Part shown: positions 46,352 through 57,349 of the stretch, in pieces | Numbering within the stretch: position 1 is the first letter of the stretch | Layout of the letters: each line of letters starts with the position of its first letter | Origin: Avena insularis | Taxonomy: Eukaryota; Streptophyta; Magnoliopsida; Poales; Poaceae | Direction of reading: 5' to 3' | Assembly (NCBI GenBank): GCA_023614405.1 | Contig: CM042690.1 | Location: forward strand, 525,838,293-525,902,292 | DNA: 64,000 nt | The notes under the pieces: generated by a model | What the model was told of the DNA's origin: nothing | Seen by the model: the letters and a program-made list of their open reading frames with translations, nothing else | Database searches by the model: none | Program-made: the position numbers and the translations under genes

Positions 46352-49300
46352 AATAGAAGTGAATTTGCATAATTTATTGTAGTCATTGGCATCTGTTCAC
46401 TACCTTATGCTTAGTTTTAATTGAGATAATAGAACTATAGAATTTTGGATTTTTACTTTACGAACTAGTATCGTATTGTTTTGAATGTCAATTTAAAGTT
46501 TAGAAGTCCTATTGCAAAAATTCAGCAAACTCTATTTACTCCATGAAGTTTAATAAGTAGTATTAAATCAAGAGTAAGAATTCCAATGTTAGTATCTAAA
46601 GTATCATGTTTGCCTCCATGATTATTGATATTCAAAAGTTGTTTTAATATCAAGATTATCTAGGAGCTAAAAAATGTTTTAGAAACCATCATGTGTGGAA
46701 GATATTGTGATATCTGAAATAATGTTTTTGGTTGCATTGTAATAGAGTATAATTTAGCAAAATACATGTTCTCATATTGTATGAGAATTTGTGAAGCATG
46801 GAGATGCTAGGCATCCGGATCTCCCAAAAAGGTTTTGGGAACTAACATTATACTCGCGATTCTTCCTTATAAGCTATAGTAGCTTGATCATGAAAGTTGT
46901 CATGATAGGGATGAATAGAAGGTAAAATGTTTACTACACTAATAGATTACTAAAGAATGGATTTTTGAAAGAACACCAAACATTTGATGATGGTGATCAA
47001 CTTCAAAGTGCAAGTCCAAAGGTATTAGTATTTGACTATATACACTTTGTACTATGTGTCATGTGAATGACACCACTATTGATGTTAATAGATTCTTTTA
47101 AAGAAAAGGAATTGTTGAAAGAGAATCTATACAATATTTGGCAGAAAAGAAAAGGTTAGAGATGTCCAACTTAGGTATATAGAAGATATACATGTTATGG
47201 ATATATTCCTTGCTTGTTAGACTATGTGGTTCTGAGGTATTGGATACCGGTATTGGATACCGAATTGGTTTGTGTGAAGTGTCATACAAAACAACAGAAT
47301 TCATGAACTGTAACGGCCTAGTAACTAGCAAGAGAATAAGTGATGATGTTCATCGAAAACAAATAAAGTGTTATTGCATTTTCGTTGTCATCAAACCTAA
47401 CCTTCAAGATTTGTTTTAATAATTGTTATTTTCTTCCGGTATTACAAGAACAATGTTTGTTCAAATAATTACCGTATTCCATAAAGGATGGATGAACTTT
47501 TACAAGTCTAGTTGGAGAAATCACATCCATAAACATTATTGCTAAAATGTCGTAAGACAAATGATTGGAAGATCACTTATGAAGTGACATCATTGTTTGA
47601 ATTATATTGGAAAGTAAACATGAAGAAACTACATGTTGATGGATTTTTGGAGTCTTTTGATTTTGATCAATTGACGCTTGTGAAACTTTCCTCGAGATAA
47701 TTGAAACTCCGTCCATAGGCCAAAGAGGAACGGATGACTAACTTATTGGATATTATGCATGTTGATGTATATAGTCCATTATGTGTAGCCATATGCAATG
47801 GATCTTTTTGCTTCATATGCTTTCTCAAGAAATTTGAGTGAATATATTCATATATTTACTTAATAAGGAAGAAGTATGAAACGTTTGAAAATTGTTCAAA
47901 GACATTCAAGATGAAGTGAAAAATCATTGTAACAAGAAAATAAAAGAGTTTATGATTTGATCACAAAGGAAGATATTTGATTTACAGGTTTAGCAAAACA
48001 CCTAAGATTTCAGGAATTGTTTCATGAATTTGCATTTCCCAATAAACCACAGGAGTATGGTATGTTCGAGAGATCAAATCAAACCTTGTTTGACATGGTA
48101 AGATCAAAGGTGTCATTTATAAAACTGCCATTATGTTTTAAGGATTAAAGCTTTAGAGACTACCGCTTTTACACTGAAAAGAGCACCATCGTGATCCATT
48201 GAAATGACACCATATGAGTTATGGTTTGGGATAAAACCCGATTTGTCTTTTCTTAAATTTTGGTATGCTATGCATAAGTAAAATGTTTACAACCAAAGTC
48301 GGATAAGCACGTCTTTGTAGGTTATCCCAAAGAATTTGTTGGGAATTCCTCCATAACACCGAGGACAAAAGAGTTTGTCGCTTGGAATGTCAAGTTTCTT
48401 GAGAAGGAATTTTTCGTGAAAAGTTAAGTGGGAGGACAATAGAACTTTGATAAGGTTGTTGAACCTTAGCTATATGTGCTAAGTAGCGCAACACCATAAA
48501 GTGTCCCAGTGGCGGCCACAATGCTCATAGCTCTCGTGATTACAAAGGGTGTGATCTTGGAGATTAGAGTTCCTATTGAACCATGTGGGTCGGTAAGAAT
48601 CAAATAGTAAGATTTGAAACCGAAGTCGTTATTGTTTTGACAATGATGAACCGACTACATGCAAAGAAGCGGTGATGGGCCCTGACTCTATAAAATGACT
48701 AGAAGTCATAGAATCCATGATAGTATCCATACTCGAGAAATCAAATTTCTAAACTTGGAAGACCCTCTAGAAAGGCGTGAAGCCTATCGGTCATGTTTGG
48801 ATCTATAAAGAAATAGACATGGATGTTTAACATCTATGAAATAGTCGACATGTTGGAAAGAAGTTTACGGCAATGTTCAAGCAGTTGACTATGACAATAT
48901 TTGATCTTTCATAGCGATATTTAGTCTTGACGGATTAATGTAGCAACCACTACATATAATTTGGTATACGGTAGTTGAATAAACAAAACAAGGTTCTTCT
49001 AATAGAATGGTTACCTAGGACGTGTACATGACATGGTCCAAAGGGTTTTGTTAATTCAAAGGGTGCTAAAAGGGCATGCAAACTTCAATAGTTGAAGTGA
49101 GCATAGCGGAGTTAGAAACTTCAGCATGATGAAAATGTTAAAGGAGTTTAATTTCATTGGAGATGATGAAGATGCTTGCATTTGCAAGCAATTAAGTGGG
49201 AGCGCTGAGACAAATTTCCAATACATTATGCAGAGTACATATTGTTGATTGAAAATGATGTATCTTTTATTGACACAAGTTAAGAATTTCATTAAAATAG

Positions 49301-50205
49301 GATTTCGATGAAAGACTTGGGCAAAACCAGAATATTTGGCATCAATGTCTATATGGATAGATTGAGGCGCGAATATGGTTATGCCAGACGTACATATATG
49401 AGATATTGAAAGGGTTCGATATGGAAACAATAAGAAAGGTTCTTGCTGCATGGAAAAGATTGTATCAAGATTCAAGTGTTTCAACACTTGGTGAGTAAAA
49501 TTACATGAATATTTTGATCAATTATACCATGATATGTATATATCCAGATATGTCCTATGCTCTAAATGTTATGAGCAGATACTAGAATGATTCATAAGAT
49601 CATCATTGGACGATAGTAAAGATATTCTTATGAGCTTTGGAAGAACTAAGAATATATCATGTATAAGTGACAAATAGTTAAAGGTAGTTCATTGTAAAGT
49701 GTTACATTGATACTAGTTTTGTCACAAGATACAAATTAAATTTATCCCAATTTAGACTATGGGTGGCACAATGTAATTGAAAGGATGTTCCATGATGGAT
49801 TTGGATGAGTTCCAAAGTTGAGACATTGTGACAGATACTACAACAAAAGGCTAAGTATATGACTGCTATAGTAGCAGCAAAGGAGGGAATTTGTGTTAAG
49901 TAGTTTGTTATCAAACTAGGTGTGGTTCAAAGTGGGCTAATATTATGAAGATATATTGTATGAGAATAATATCAACATATTTTAACCCGAATGAACTAAA
50001 GGACTCACCAAAGGGCCAAATTTATACAATGCCATCTCATTTGAGAATGAGTGATGCATAGAGACGCAAAGACATGAAAAACACATGGACCTGAAACTGT
50101 CAGATTCGAAGATTATGTTAACCACTAGCAATCGCGTATATGGAATACCAGAAAGCCATAGGTGTTCAATACGCAAAGTTTTTCAAACTAGATTATTGTC
50201 TCTAG
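46352..50205 (+). pseudogene. Severely decayed Copia gag-pol
   Basis: There is no frame above 150 codons, but colinear patches match the first Copia element. 47620-47680 matches the pre-integrase block (ATGAAGAAACT...GATGGA). 48060-48110 matches the integrase block around the catalytic Glu. 48203-48232 encodes MTPYELWFG. 49170-49200 and 49305-49365 match RT after the YVDD block. Gag cannot be recognised. Stops and indels are everywhere, so no protein is made. The decay is far greater than that of the LTRs and leader of the same element. Confidence 0.8.
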
Positions 50206-50219
50206 TGCAAGTGGGACAC
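50206..50219 (+). other. Polypurine tract of the second Copia element
   Basis: TGCAAGTGGGACAC before the 3' LTR, one base from that of the first Copia element. Confidence 0.8.
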
Positions 50220-51906
50220 TGAAGGGAATATGCCCGAGAGGCAATAATAAAGTGGTTATTATCTTATTCCATGTTTATGATAAATGTTTATTTTGCCTGC
50301 TATAATTGTATTAATTGGAAACATTAATACATGTGTGTTTAATAAACAAAATACAAAATTCCTAGTAATGCCTCTCATATAAACTAGCTCGTTGATTAAC
50401 AAGATGATCAAGGTTTCCTGATCATGGACATTGGATGTTGTTAATAACAAGGTCACAACATTGGTGGAATGATGTGATGAACATTCATCCAAAGTATAGC
50501 ATTACGATCAAAGTCATTATGTTTATATTTGTATAACAACATATGAAGTAATCTTAGTCCTTAGACCATGAGATCATGTTAATCACTAACACCGGAAGAC
50601 TATCTTGATAACATCAAACGTCACACCGTAACAGGGTGATTATAAAGGTGGGTTCAGTGCTACGAAGGTGTTATGTTGAGGCTCATGGATCAATAGTGGG
50701 ATTTGTCCAACCCGATGAAGGATAGATATACTCTGGTCCCTCTCGGTGATATCACATTGAAATAGCTTGCAAGCAAGTGATGTGATCACTAGAATGTTAT
50801 ATCACGGGAACGAGAAAAGAGTGCATGTCGGTAACGAGATCAAACTAGGTATTTTGGATGTCGATGATCGAATCTCGGACATGTAATATATCACGAGACA
50901 AAGGGATTTAGTTACAACGTTAAAGGTTCACACGATCACAAGAGTCATCGTTGAATATGTGGGAGTCAGTACGGATCTCCAGGTCCCGCTGCTGATTATT
51001 GATCGGAGAGGGGTCTCGATCATGTCTGCATTATTCGTGAACCGTAGGGTGACACACTTAAGGGATACTGCCACCATTTAGGAACAAATATGTTTTAGAT
51101 AAAGATTAAGAAAGCGCTAGAATCATTTCGAGGGAAACCAGAATTGTTTCGGGTGAAATTGCTGAAACTGGTTCTGCATGGGATATTGAAATGTTGCAGG
51201 GAGTTTTATGTGAATGTTTCTTAATTAAATTAATTAACAAAATTCTGAATAAAATAAATAAAAGTGTTTTATTTAATGAGAGCTTGCATTAAATTTGGTG
51301 GAAATTTAATGCATGTGAGTGGACATGAGTGGAGGTGTGTGTTTATGTGAGTGGGAGCTCCACCCACATGAATAAGGGAGAGGTGGGGGCACCCACCATG
51401 GCCGGTGCCATGCCCCCTTGGGCTGCCCCCTCCCCTATATAAGGATCACCTCCTCCTCTCCTCTTGCACCACCTCCTCGTGAAGGTTCTCTTCTCCCTCT
51501 ATTTATTCCCCATGGTCTCGGATTAGCGAGATACATGTTCCCGGTGGCTTTATCTGGAAAGGAGTTGCTGCTTCCGCTGCATTGGTGGAGCGAGGAGGCG
51601 GAGGTTATTCGGTGGACCGAATGTGTGTGCGATCACGGATGCACCGCTACTTTGCGGTGTTGGGCTTGATGGTGCTGGACCTGATGGTGTTGGAACTGCT
51701 AGACCTGAAGGACTTCATCACGATCTTGAGATCGGCAAGTGTACGACTATCATCCATGAGTTCCATCTCGTTAACAAAGTTTGTTGTCTTCAAGGGTAAG
51801 TTCTCTATGGATGTATATCCACACGTTGCTTGTATCTAGTAGATAGATCTTGGCGTATAGTTCCCATCGTAGGAAATTTTTTGTTTTCTATGCTGCGAAC
51901 CCAATA
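50220..51906 (+). repeat. 3' LTR of the second Copia element
   Basis: 1687 bp, starting TGAAGGGAATATGCCCGAG and ending GCGAACCCAATA (terminal CA changed to TA). TATATAAGG is at 51436-51444. The right edge is fixed by GAAAT. Confidence 0.92.
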
Positions 51907-51911
51907 GAAAT

Positions 51912-53075
51912 GGCGGCTCTTTTCTTTCATAATCAAGAAGAAGAAATAAATGAAGATCCAAGTACCTAGAAGAACTAGAAGATGAATTTGATTCACTTAC
52001 TATTTTGGGACCTCCAACTGATGAGGCTTTTGAAGAGCCAGAAAAGAGAGGGGACGAGGAATTACCACCCCCAGAGTTGAAGACTCTACTAGATAATCTT
52101 AAATATAGGTTTTTAGATGATACCGATAAATTCCCTGTTATTATTAGTGCCAAACTTTCAGGAGAAGAAGAGGAAGAACTCATGAGGATACTTAAGGAGC
52201 ATTGCCAAGCCTTTGGGTACTCAATGGATGACTTGAAGGGCATTAGTACCATGATAGCCATCCATCGAATATTCATGGAAGAAGGTGCAAAACCAGTTGC
52301 AGAATTTAATAGAATATTTAAGCCTGAAATGAAAGAAGTGGTAAGGAAAGAAATTGTACACCTACTGGACGCAGGTATAATTTATCCTGTCAAAGAGAGT
52401 GATTGGGTAAGTCATGTTCATTGTGTCCCTAAGAAGCGCGGTTTTACTATTGTTCCTAATGAAAACAATGAACTAATACCTACTAGAACTATTGTTGGGC
52501 ACAAGATGTGCATAGATTTCAGGAAATTAAATAAAGAAACTAGGAAAGATCACTATCCATTACTGTTCATAGATCAAACTTTAGGAAGGTTAGCAAACCA
52601 TACTCATTTTTGTTACTTGGATGGATATTCTGGTTTCTCTCAAGTAGCTGTTCATCCAGATGACCAACTTAAAACAACTTTCGTAAGTCCTGACGGTTTA
52701 CATGCTTACCGACGTATGCCTTTTGGTCTATGGAATGCTCTAGCTACTTTTCAACGATGTATGACTGCTATTTTTACTGATTTTATAGAACTTATAATGG
52801 AAGTATTTATGGAAGACTTTTCTATCTATGAAACTTCATTTAGTAGTTGCTTGGATAATCTCAAAAAAGTTTTGCAGTGTTTTGAAGAAACTAATCTTGT
52901 TCTAAACTGGGAGAAGTGCCACTTTATGGTCAAAGAAGGTATAGTCCTTATACACAAGGTATCAGGTAAGCGAATTGAAGTTTATAGAGCTAAGGTTGAA
53001 GCAATAGAAAGAATGCCGCAACCTAGGGATATTCAAGGTATAAGAAGTTTTCTTGGTCATGTGGGTTTTTTATAG
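51912..53075 (+). pseudogene. pol: Athila reverse transcriptase, active-site mutant
   Basis: After a short shifted piece (AALFFHNQEEE), a frame of 356 codons runs 52005-53075. It has the Athila RT blocks in order: AGIIYPVKESDWVSHVHCV, NELIPTRTIVGHKMCIDFR, RKDHYPLLFIDQ, FCYLDGYSGFSQV, RMPFGLWNALATFQRC and LNWEKCHFMVKEGIVL. The active site reads FMEDFS where the family has FMDDFS; the first Asp of the YxDD-type pair is Glu (codon 52812-52814, residue 270), which should abolish activity. A base gain in a T run near 53066-53071 then shifts the frame into RNase H. RT would copy the element RNA. Confidence 0.88.
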
Positions 53076-53720
53076 AAGGTTCATTAGAAAGTTCTCTGGG
53101 ATATCTAAACCTTTGACTAACCTCTTGCAAAAGGGAATGAGATTTAATTTTGATGATAAGTGCCTTGAAGACTTTGATAAACATAAAAATGCTTTAACTC
53201 CAGCTCCCATCATTAAACCACCTATCTAGGATACAACCTTTGACTTAATATGTGAATCTAGCGATGATGTTGTAGTAGTAACTCTTGGTCGTAGATTTAA
53301 TACTATACATCATGCTAGTAGAACTCTTAATAGTGCTCAAAATAATTACATGAAGGAAGAAATGGAACTGTTTGCTGTATTTTTATCTTGTGATAAATTT
53401 CGTTCTTACATAGTTGATGCAAAGGTGAGAGTTCATACAGATCGTGATGGTTTAAAAGAACTCCTTGAGAGGAAAGACCATAAGCCAAGGCTAATTTCTT
53501 GGATTCTTTCACTTCAAGAATTTGAGTTGCATATTACGTAGAGGCAAGAAATAAAGATGTTAGATGCAGTGTCCATGTTTGCCTAGGAAGACACCAATCT
53601 TATTGAGAGGAACTTTAGTCCTGGTGATTTTCGTTTACGGGAATTATCTAATGAACTAAAGTCAATTCCTCCAAAAGAGAAGGAGTCGTTGTTGTGGGAG
53701 GAAATTTTCATCCCTGATTA
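53076..53720 (+). pseudogene. pol: Athila RNase H, broken
   Basis: Continues RT in the next frame: RRFIRKFSGISKPLTNLLQ, a stop at about 53227, LICESSDDVVVVTLG, then SAQNNYMKEEMELFAV (53333 onward), KVRVHTDRDGLKELLE and PRLISWILSLQEFEL. A TAG at about 53539 and another near 53584 end it. The tail (ERNFSPGDFRLRELSNE, LLWEEIFIPD) runs to a TAA near 53720. Integrase should follow in Athila; it is absent, and a tandem array begins about 120 bases later. Confidence 0.75.
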
Positions 53721-53842
53721 AACGAGTGGTAAGTGCAAGGTAAGTATTCTTACTCAAATAAGTGATTTATTTTCACAATTTTTACTCTTGAAAATTCTGT
53801 TTTCGAATTCCTTGTGTTTTTCTAAAGTTTTAGAGGGGTTTT

Positions 53843-54350
53843 ACCAACTATACGGGCGGAGCTATACGGCCGGAGAGGGGGCTCCCGCCGTACAGTTGGT
53901 TGTTAAACTCTCTGTATCATCTTTATGAAATTGTTTTCGATATCTGAGCCTATACGGTCGCAACTATATGACCGGAGCAAAAATTCTGGCCGTATAGTTC
54001 GTCGTTGAACTCTCAGATAGTTTTGCTTTTTGGTGTCTATATCTATACGGTCGCAACTATACGACCAGAGCAAAAAATCTAGCCGTATAGTTGGTCGTTA
54101 AACTCCCAGACACTTTTGATTTTCGGTGTTTGAATCTATACGGTCGCAACTATACGACCGGAGCAAAAAATCTGGCCGTATAGTTGGTCGTTAAACTCTC
54201 GGACACTTTACGTTCAATCTTTCTTTTATTTAAAAAAAGTTATTGTCAGTTCCGAGTCGTGATTTAATCGACCTAGACTCGAGATATTTGAAAATATCTA
54301 CCCGGAACCAACTATACAGCCGGACCTATACGGCTTGCGCCCATATAGTT
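53843..54350 (+). repeat. 93-bp tandem array with CTATACGG / CCGTATAG inverted arms
   Basis: Three well-matched units start with CTATACGGTCGCAACTATA at 53950, 54044 and 54136, spacing 94 and 92 bp. Diverged units flank them at 53843-53940 and about 54295-54350. Each central unit has outer arms CTATACGG and CCGTATAG and inner arms CGGTCG and CGACCG, so the RNA or DNA could fold into a nested hairpin. Each central unit also carries GTCGTT.AACTC after the right arm. A single related block sits in the LTR of the same element (41312-41363). No protein is encoded. The function is unknown. Confidence 0.85.
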
Positions 54351-54522
54351 GGTCGTTACGCGGCAGGTTACTTCCAAATCCGTGATTTCTTTCTCTATTC
54401 CATTTGGATTATTTTCTTGGATGACAATTTGGTGTTTCTCGCGAGTTTTACTGACCTCTGACCCTCTTATATACTGCCATTATCTCTCTCTCTAATCGCA
54501 ATCTACAGAAACCAATCTAGCA
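54351..54522 (+). promoter_or_regulatory. Spacer before the downstream ORF with a possible splice acceptor
   Basis: A pyrimidine-rich CTCTCTCTCT tract followed by CTACAG ending at 54508, fourteen bases before the ATG at 54523. Downstream ORFs of Athila elements are thought to be expressed from spliced RNA, so this is a candidate 3' splice site; it was not tested. Confidence 0.4.
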
Positions 54523-55269
54523 ATGCGATATCCTGCCCCAGGCCGTGGGAAACCCATGGGGCTCATTGCTCCTTACAGGGACCGCTCTAGCAACCCATCC
54601 ATGGAGGATGATGACGAGGAGGTGGAGAGGTTTAACCCGAGGTACAAGGAGTTCATCGAGCCAAGCTACTTCAACAATGATTCCGATGATGACGTGGTTG
54701 ACGTCTACATCCTCCAAGACATCTATGATCCACTAGAGATCAATTGGGCGGTGATGAAGAAAGCTCAACAACAGAGAGAAGATTGCAAGCCACATGGAAA
54801 AGGGTGTGTGGAGACGGTCAACTTCATCACCACGGATACAAGGCCACACAAGCGTAAGGAATTATCAAATATTGGTGTAGGTGCTATAAAGGAAGTAGAG
54901 GTTCCGCTCTCGAGGCCAACCATTGGTGCTCGTATGAAGGTTAAACCTCAAGAAGGGTGGAGGTACGGTTTCCACTTCCCCGATCCATCAATTATGGATG
55001 AGGAAGAAGAAGCTGTCCCCAGGACCAAGGATCGCGTGCGGGCACTAGAGATATATTAGAAGTAGGAGCTACTCCACCGCGTCAAAGTCCGTCACCGTCT
55101 CAATGAGATGGAGAAGAAGGAAGACCTCCTTCCATTGGTGATCAAGCTCACAGATAGAGTGGACACTCTGCAATCTGATCTACTCGGGTGCTACAACCGC
55201 ATAACTACTCTGGAGGAGACCAACAAGAAGCTACGCACCGCGGTGTTACATGCCATGGCGCCTCAATGA
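54523..55269 (+). pseudogene. Unrecognised downstream ORF, acidic with a coiled-coil-like C-terminus
   Basis: The ATG at 54523 begins MRYPAPGRGKPMGLIAPY and runs 178 codons to TAG at 55057-55059. A second TAG follows at 55063-55065. The same frame then stays open to TGA at 55267-55269, giving 248 codons if the two TAGs are read through; both could come from TGG by one change. Residues 25-70 are very acidic (MEDDDEEVERFN, NNDSDDDVVDVY). The middle holds DPLEINWAVMKKAQQQRED. The C-terminal part (LVIKLTDRVDTLQSDLLGC, ITTLEETNKKLRTAV) has heptad-like leucines. It occupies the place of the Athila downstream ORF but does not resemble the one at 60868. I do not recognise the family. Confidence 0.55.
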
Positions 55270-55332
55270 TCTAGAACAATCACAGTATCAAATAATCGCA
55301 AGGGATTATTTGATCCCGCCTGGCTTGATTCC

Positions 55333-55344
55333 AAGCTTGGGGAG
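55333..55344 (+). other. Polypurine-tract-like motif
   Basis: AAGCTTGGGGAG, similar to the tracts before Athila LTRs. No LTR start follows it here, so it may be an internal copy. Confidence 0.45.
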
Positions 55345-55923
55345 TTCTTTAAGACCTTGTAATCTATCTTATGAGTTTTATTATTATTCTTGCATTAGTT
55401 CAAACTAGAAATAAAGTTTGCATCATTAGAATTCCCTTCAGGAATTGTAGATCCCTTTTATGAAATTCTGAGTCTATTATTATATATGGAGCAATATTGA
55501 GTTTCTGTTTGCTTTATTGATATATGAAAGGCTTGAGTATGATTTTACTTACACTTGATGATAGCAATAGGATTCTTCCACACCATTGGTATTAATGGAA
55601 CACATAAAGATAATTTGGTCAATATGCTTCAAGTCTACGGTTTGATTCACAAAGAAAAAAAATTCTATACAATTAAGTTGAAAAAGAAAACCTTGAACAA
55701 AGGAAAATGAAAGTGCTATCTAAATAGAGTGAGAACAAGTCGAGGTAGAATCTTCAAGTCATAACAAAGCTTCATATACAGTTGGAATTTGATAATTGAG
55801 ATCGTTGAACTTTGAATTCCTACATGAAGTGGAATATATGGCTAGCTCCTTTGCACAACACTTAAAACAAAAGTGTGAGCATATATGCAAAAGAAAAGAA
55901 AGAAGAAAAAGAGCGAATGTGTG
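55345..55923 (+). other. 3' noncoding sequence of the split Athila element
   Basis: AT-rich, no gene seen on either strand. It is cut at 55923 by the next Athila-type element and presumably resumes beyond the window. Confidence 0.55.
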
Positions 55924-57260
55924 ATACGTCCAAAACGTATCTATTTTCTCGAACACTTTTGCTATTTTTTCCTCTAAACTTGTGTGATTTGGATACAACT
56001 AACACGGACTGAAGTTGTTTTCAGTAGAATTACCTTGGTGTCATGTTTTTGTGCAGAAAATCAACTATCAGGAAAAATCCCAGAAAATATGCCAAAAATC
56101 CTATTTCACCAGAAGACTCACAAAGCCAGAAGACGAGACGGAGCAGGGCCACAAGGGGCCCACACCACCTGGCTGCGCGTGCCCCCTCTTTGCCTATAAG
56201 ATGCCCCTTGACCTAAAAACCGATGGGGGGTTCGACGTTTTTCTAGAAAGAGTTCCGCTTCACCGCCACCACCAGATTTCACGAATCAACACCAGAAACT
56301 CCATCCTGGCACCCTGCCAGGACAGGGAATTGGAGGAGATCATCGCCATCATCATCACCATCACTTCTCCATCGACCATCCATGTTTCCCCCATCTATGA
56401 GTGAGTTATCCCCCGTTGTAGGCTATGGGGATGGTAGGGATTGGATGAGATCGTTCATGTAATGGCATCAGATTGTTAGGGCATGGTGCCTAGTATCTAT
56501 TATTAGTGCTTTTTGACTTTGTTGGAACTTGTTATGCTTAATGCTTATCACTAGGGCCCGAGTGCCATGATTTCAGATCTGAACATGTTATTGATTCATT
56601 ATGATAGTATTGTTTATGGTCTTACCTGCAAGTTGTATATACACGTTGTTGTCCGGAACCAAAGGCCCCGAAGTGACAGCAATCGGATAACCAGAGGGAA
56701 TGGCTTTGATGTGAGGATTACATGTGTTCACTGAGTGTTAATGCTTTGCTCCGGTGCTCTATTAAAAGGAGCACCTTAATTGCCAGTAGTTCCCTTGAGG
56801 CCCCACTGCAAACGGGCTGCCAGGACAAAATATGTTGTGCAAGTTCTCATTGCGAGCACGTATGACTATATATAGAACACATGCCTATGATTATTTAGTA
56901 CTTGGATGCTTTATCTTATTTATCTGCAATTTTCCTATGTCTTAATTTCTACGTGAATTGTCTTGTCCATGCAACGCCCGTCCGTCCATCGCTATGCCTA
57001 CCGTGCTTTAATCCTACTGTTTACTGCTATTGTTATTACTGTCTTTACTTTACTATTTCTATTACTTTGCTATTGCTATTACAAAACTGTTGCTACTGAT
57101 AAACTGCTGTGAGCAAGATTGTTTCCAGGTCTAGCTGAATTGACAACTCAGTTGTTAAGGCTTATAAATATTCTTTGGCTCCCCTTGTGTCGAATCAATA
57201 AATTGGGTTTCACTTCCCTCGAAAATACTACGATACACCCCCTATACTTGTGGGTCATCA
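55924..57260 (+). repeat. 5' LTR of the RT-less Athila-type element
   Basis: 1337 bp, starting TGATACGTCCAAAACG and ending CTTGTGGGTCATCA. The TATA box CTATAAGATGCC is at 56194-56205. The reading frames at 55984-56404 and 56902-57099 are not conserved and are not called. Confidence 0.85.
56195..56200 (+). promoter_or_regulatory. TATA box of the LTR at 55924
   Basis: TATAAG within CCTATAAGATGCC, the same string as in the minus-strand LTRs at 4530 and 10228. Confidence 0.55.
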
Positions 57261-57271
57261 AGACTATTTTC

Positions 57272-57290
57272 TGGCGCCGTTCCCGGGGAG
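57272..57290 (+). other. Primer binding site, Asp-tRNA type
   Basis: TGGCGCCGTTCCCGGGGAG, one base from the common Athila form, 11 bases after the LTR. Confidence 0.85.
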
Positions 57291-57349
57291 CATAGCTCTA
57301 TTTATCAAGTTCACTTGGGATCACTATTGTTCGCTGCCATCCATCCATC

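Larger units (their letters stand above)
43638..51906 (+). mobile_element. Complete but coding-dead Copia element
   Basis: An 8269-bp element with LTRs at 43638-45327 and 50220-51906 and a perfect target duplication GAAAT at 43633-43637 and 51907-51911. The primer site, leader and polypurine tract are well preserved and match the element at 15032-23396. The gag-pol region is so decayed that only patches can be recognised. It interrupts the Athila pol gene; removing it with one GAAAT restores the host sequence. Confidence 0.95.
41051..55923 (+). mobile_element. Athila Gypsy element, split and incomplete
   Basis: Plus-strand element: 5' LTR (41051-42482), primer site, short gag remnant, protease, then after an 8.3-kb Copia insertion RT and RNase H, then a tandem array, an unknown ORF and 3' noncoding sequence. 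It is interrupted at 55924 by another Athila-type element and continues beyond the window. The RT wording is that of the Athila lineage. No integrase was found between RNase H and the array, and gag is much shorter than usual. No 3' LTR is visible, so boundaries rest on the 5' end only. Confidence 0.8.

Noticed and set aside
53843..54350. Possible CRISPR-like array
   Set aside because: Units are about 93 bp and directly adjoining with no unique spacers, and they sit in a plant retrotransposon.
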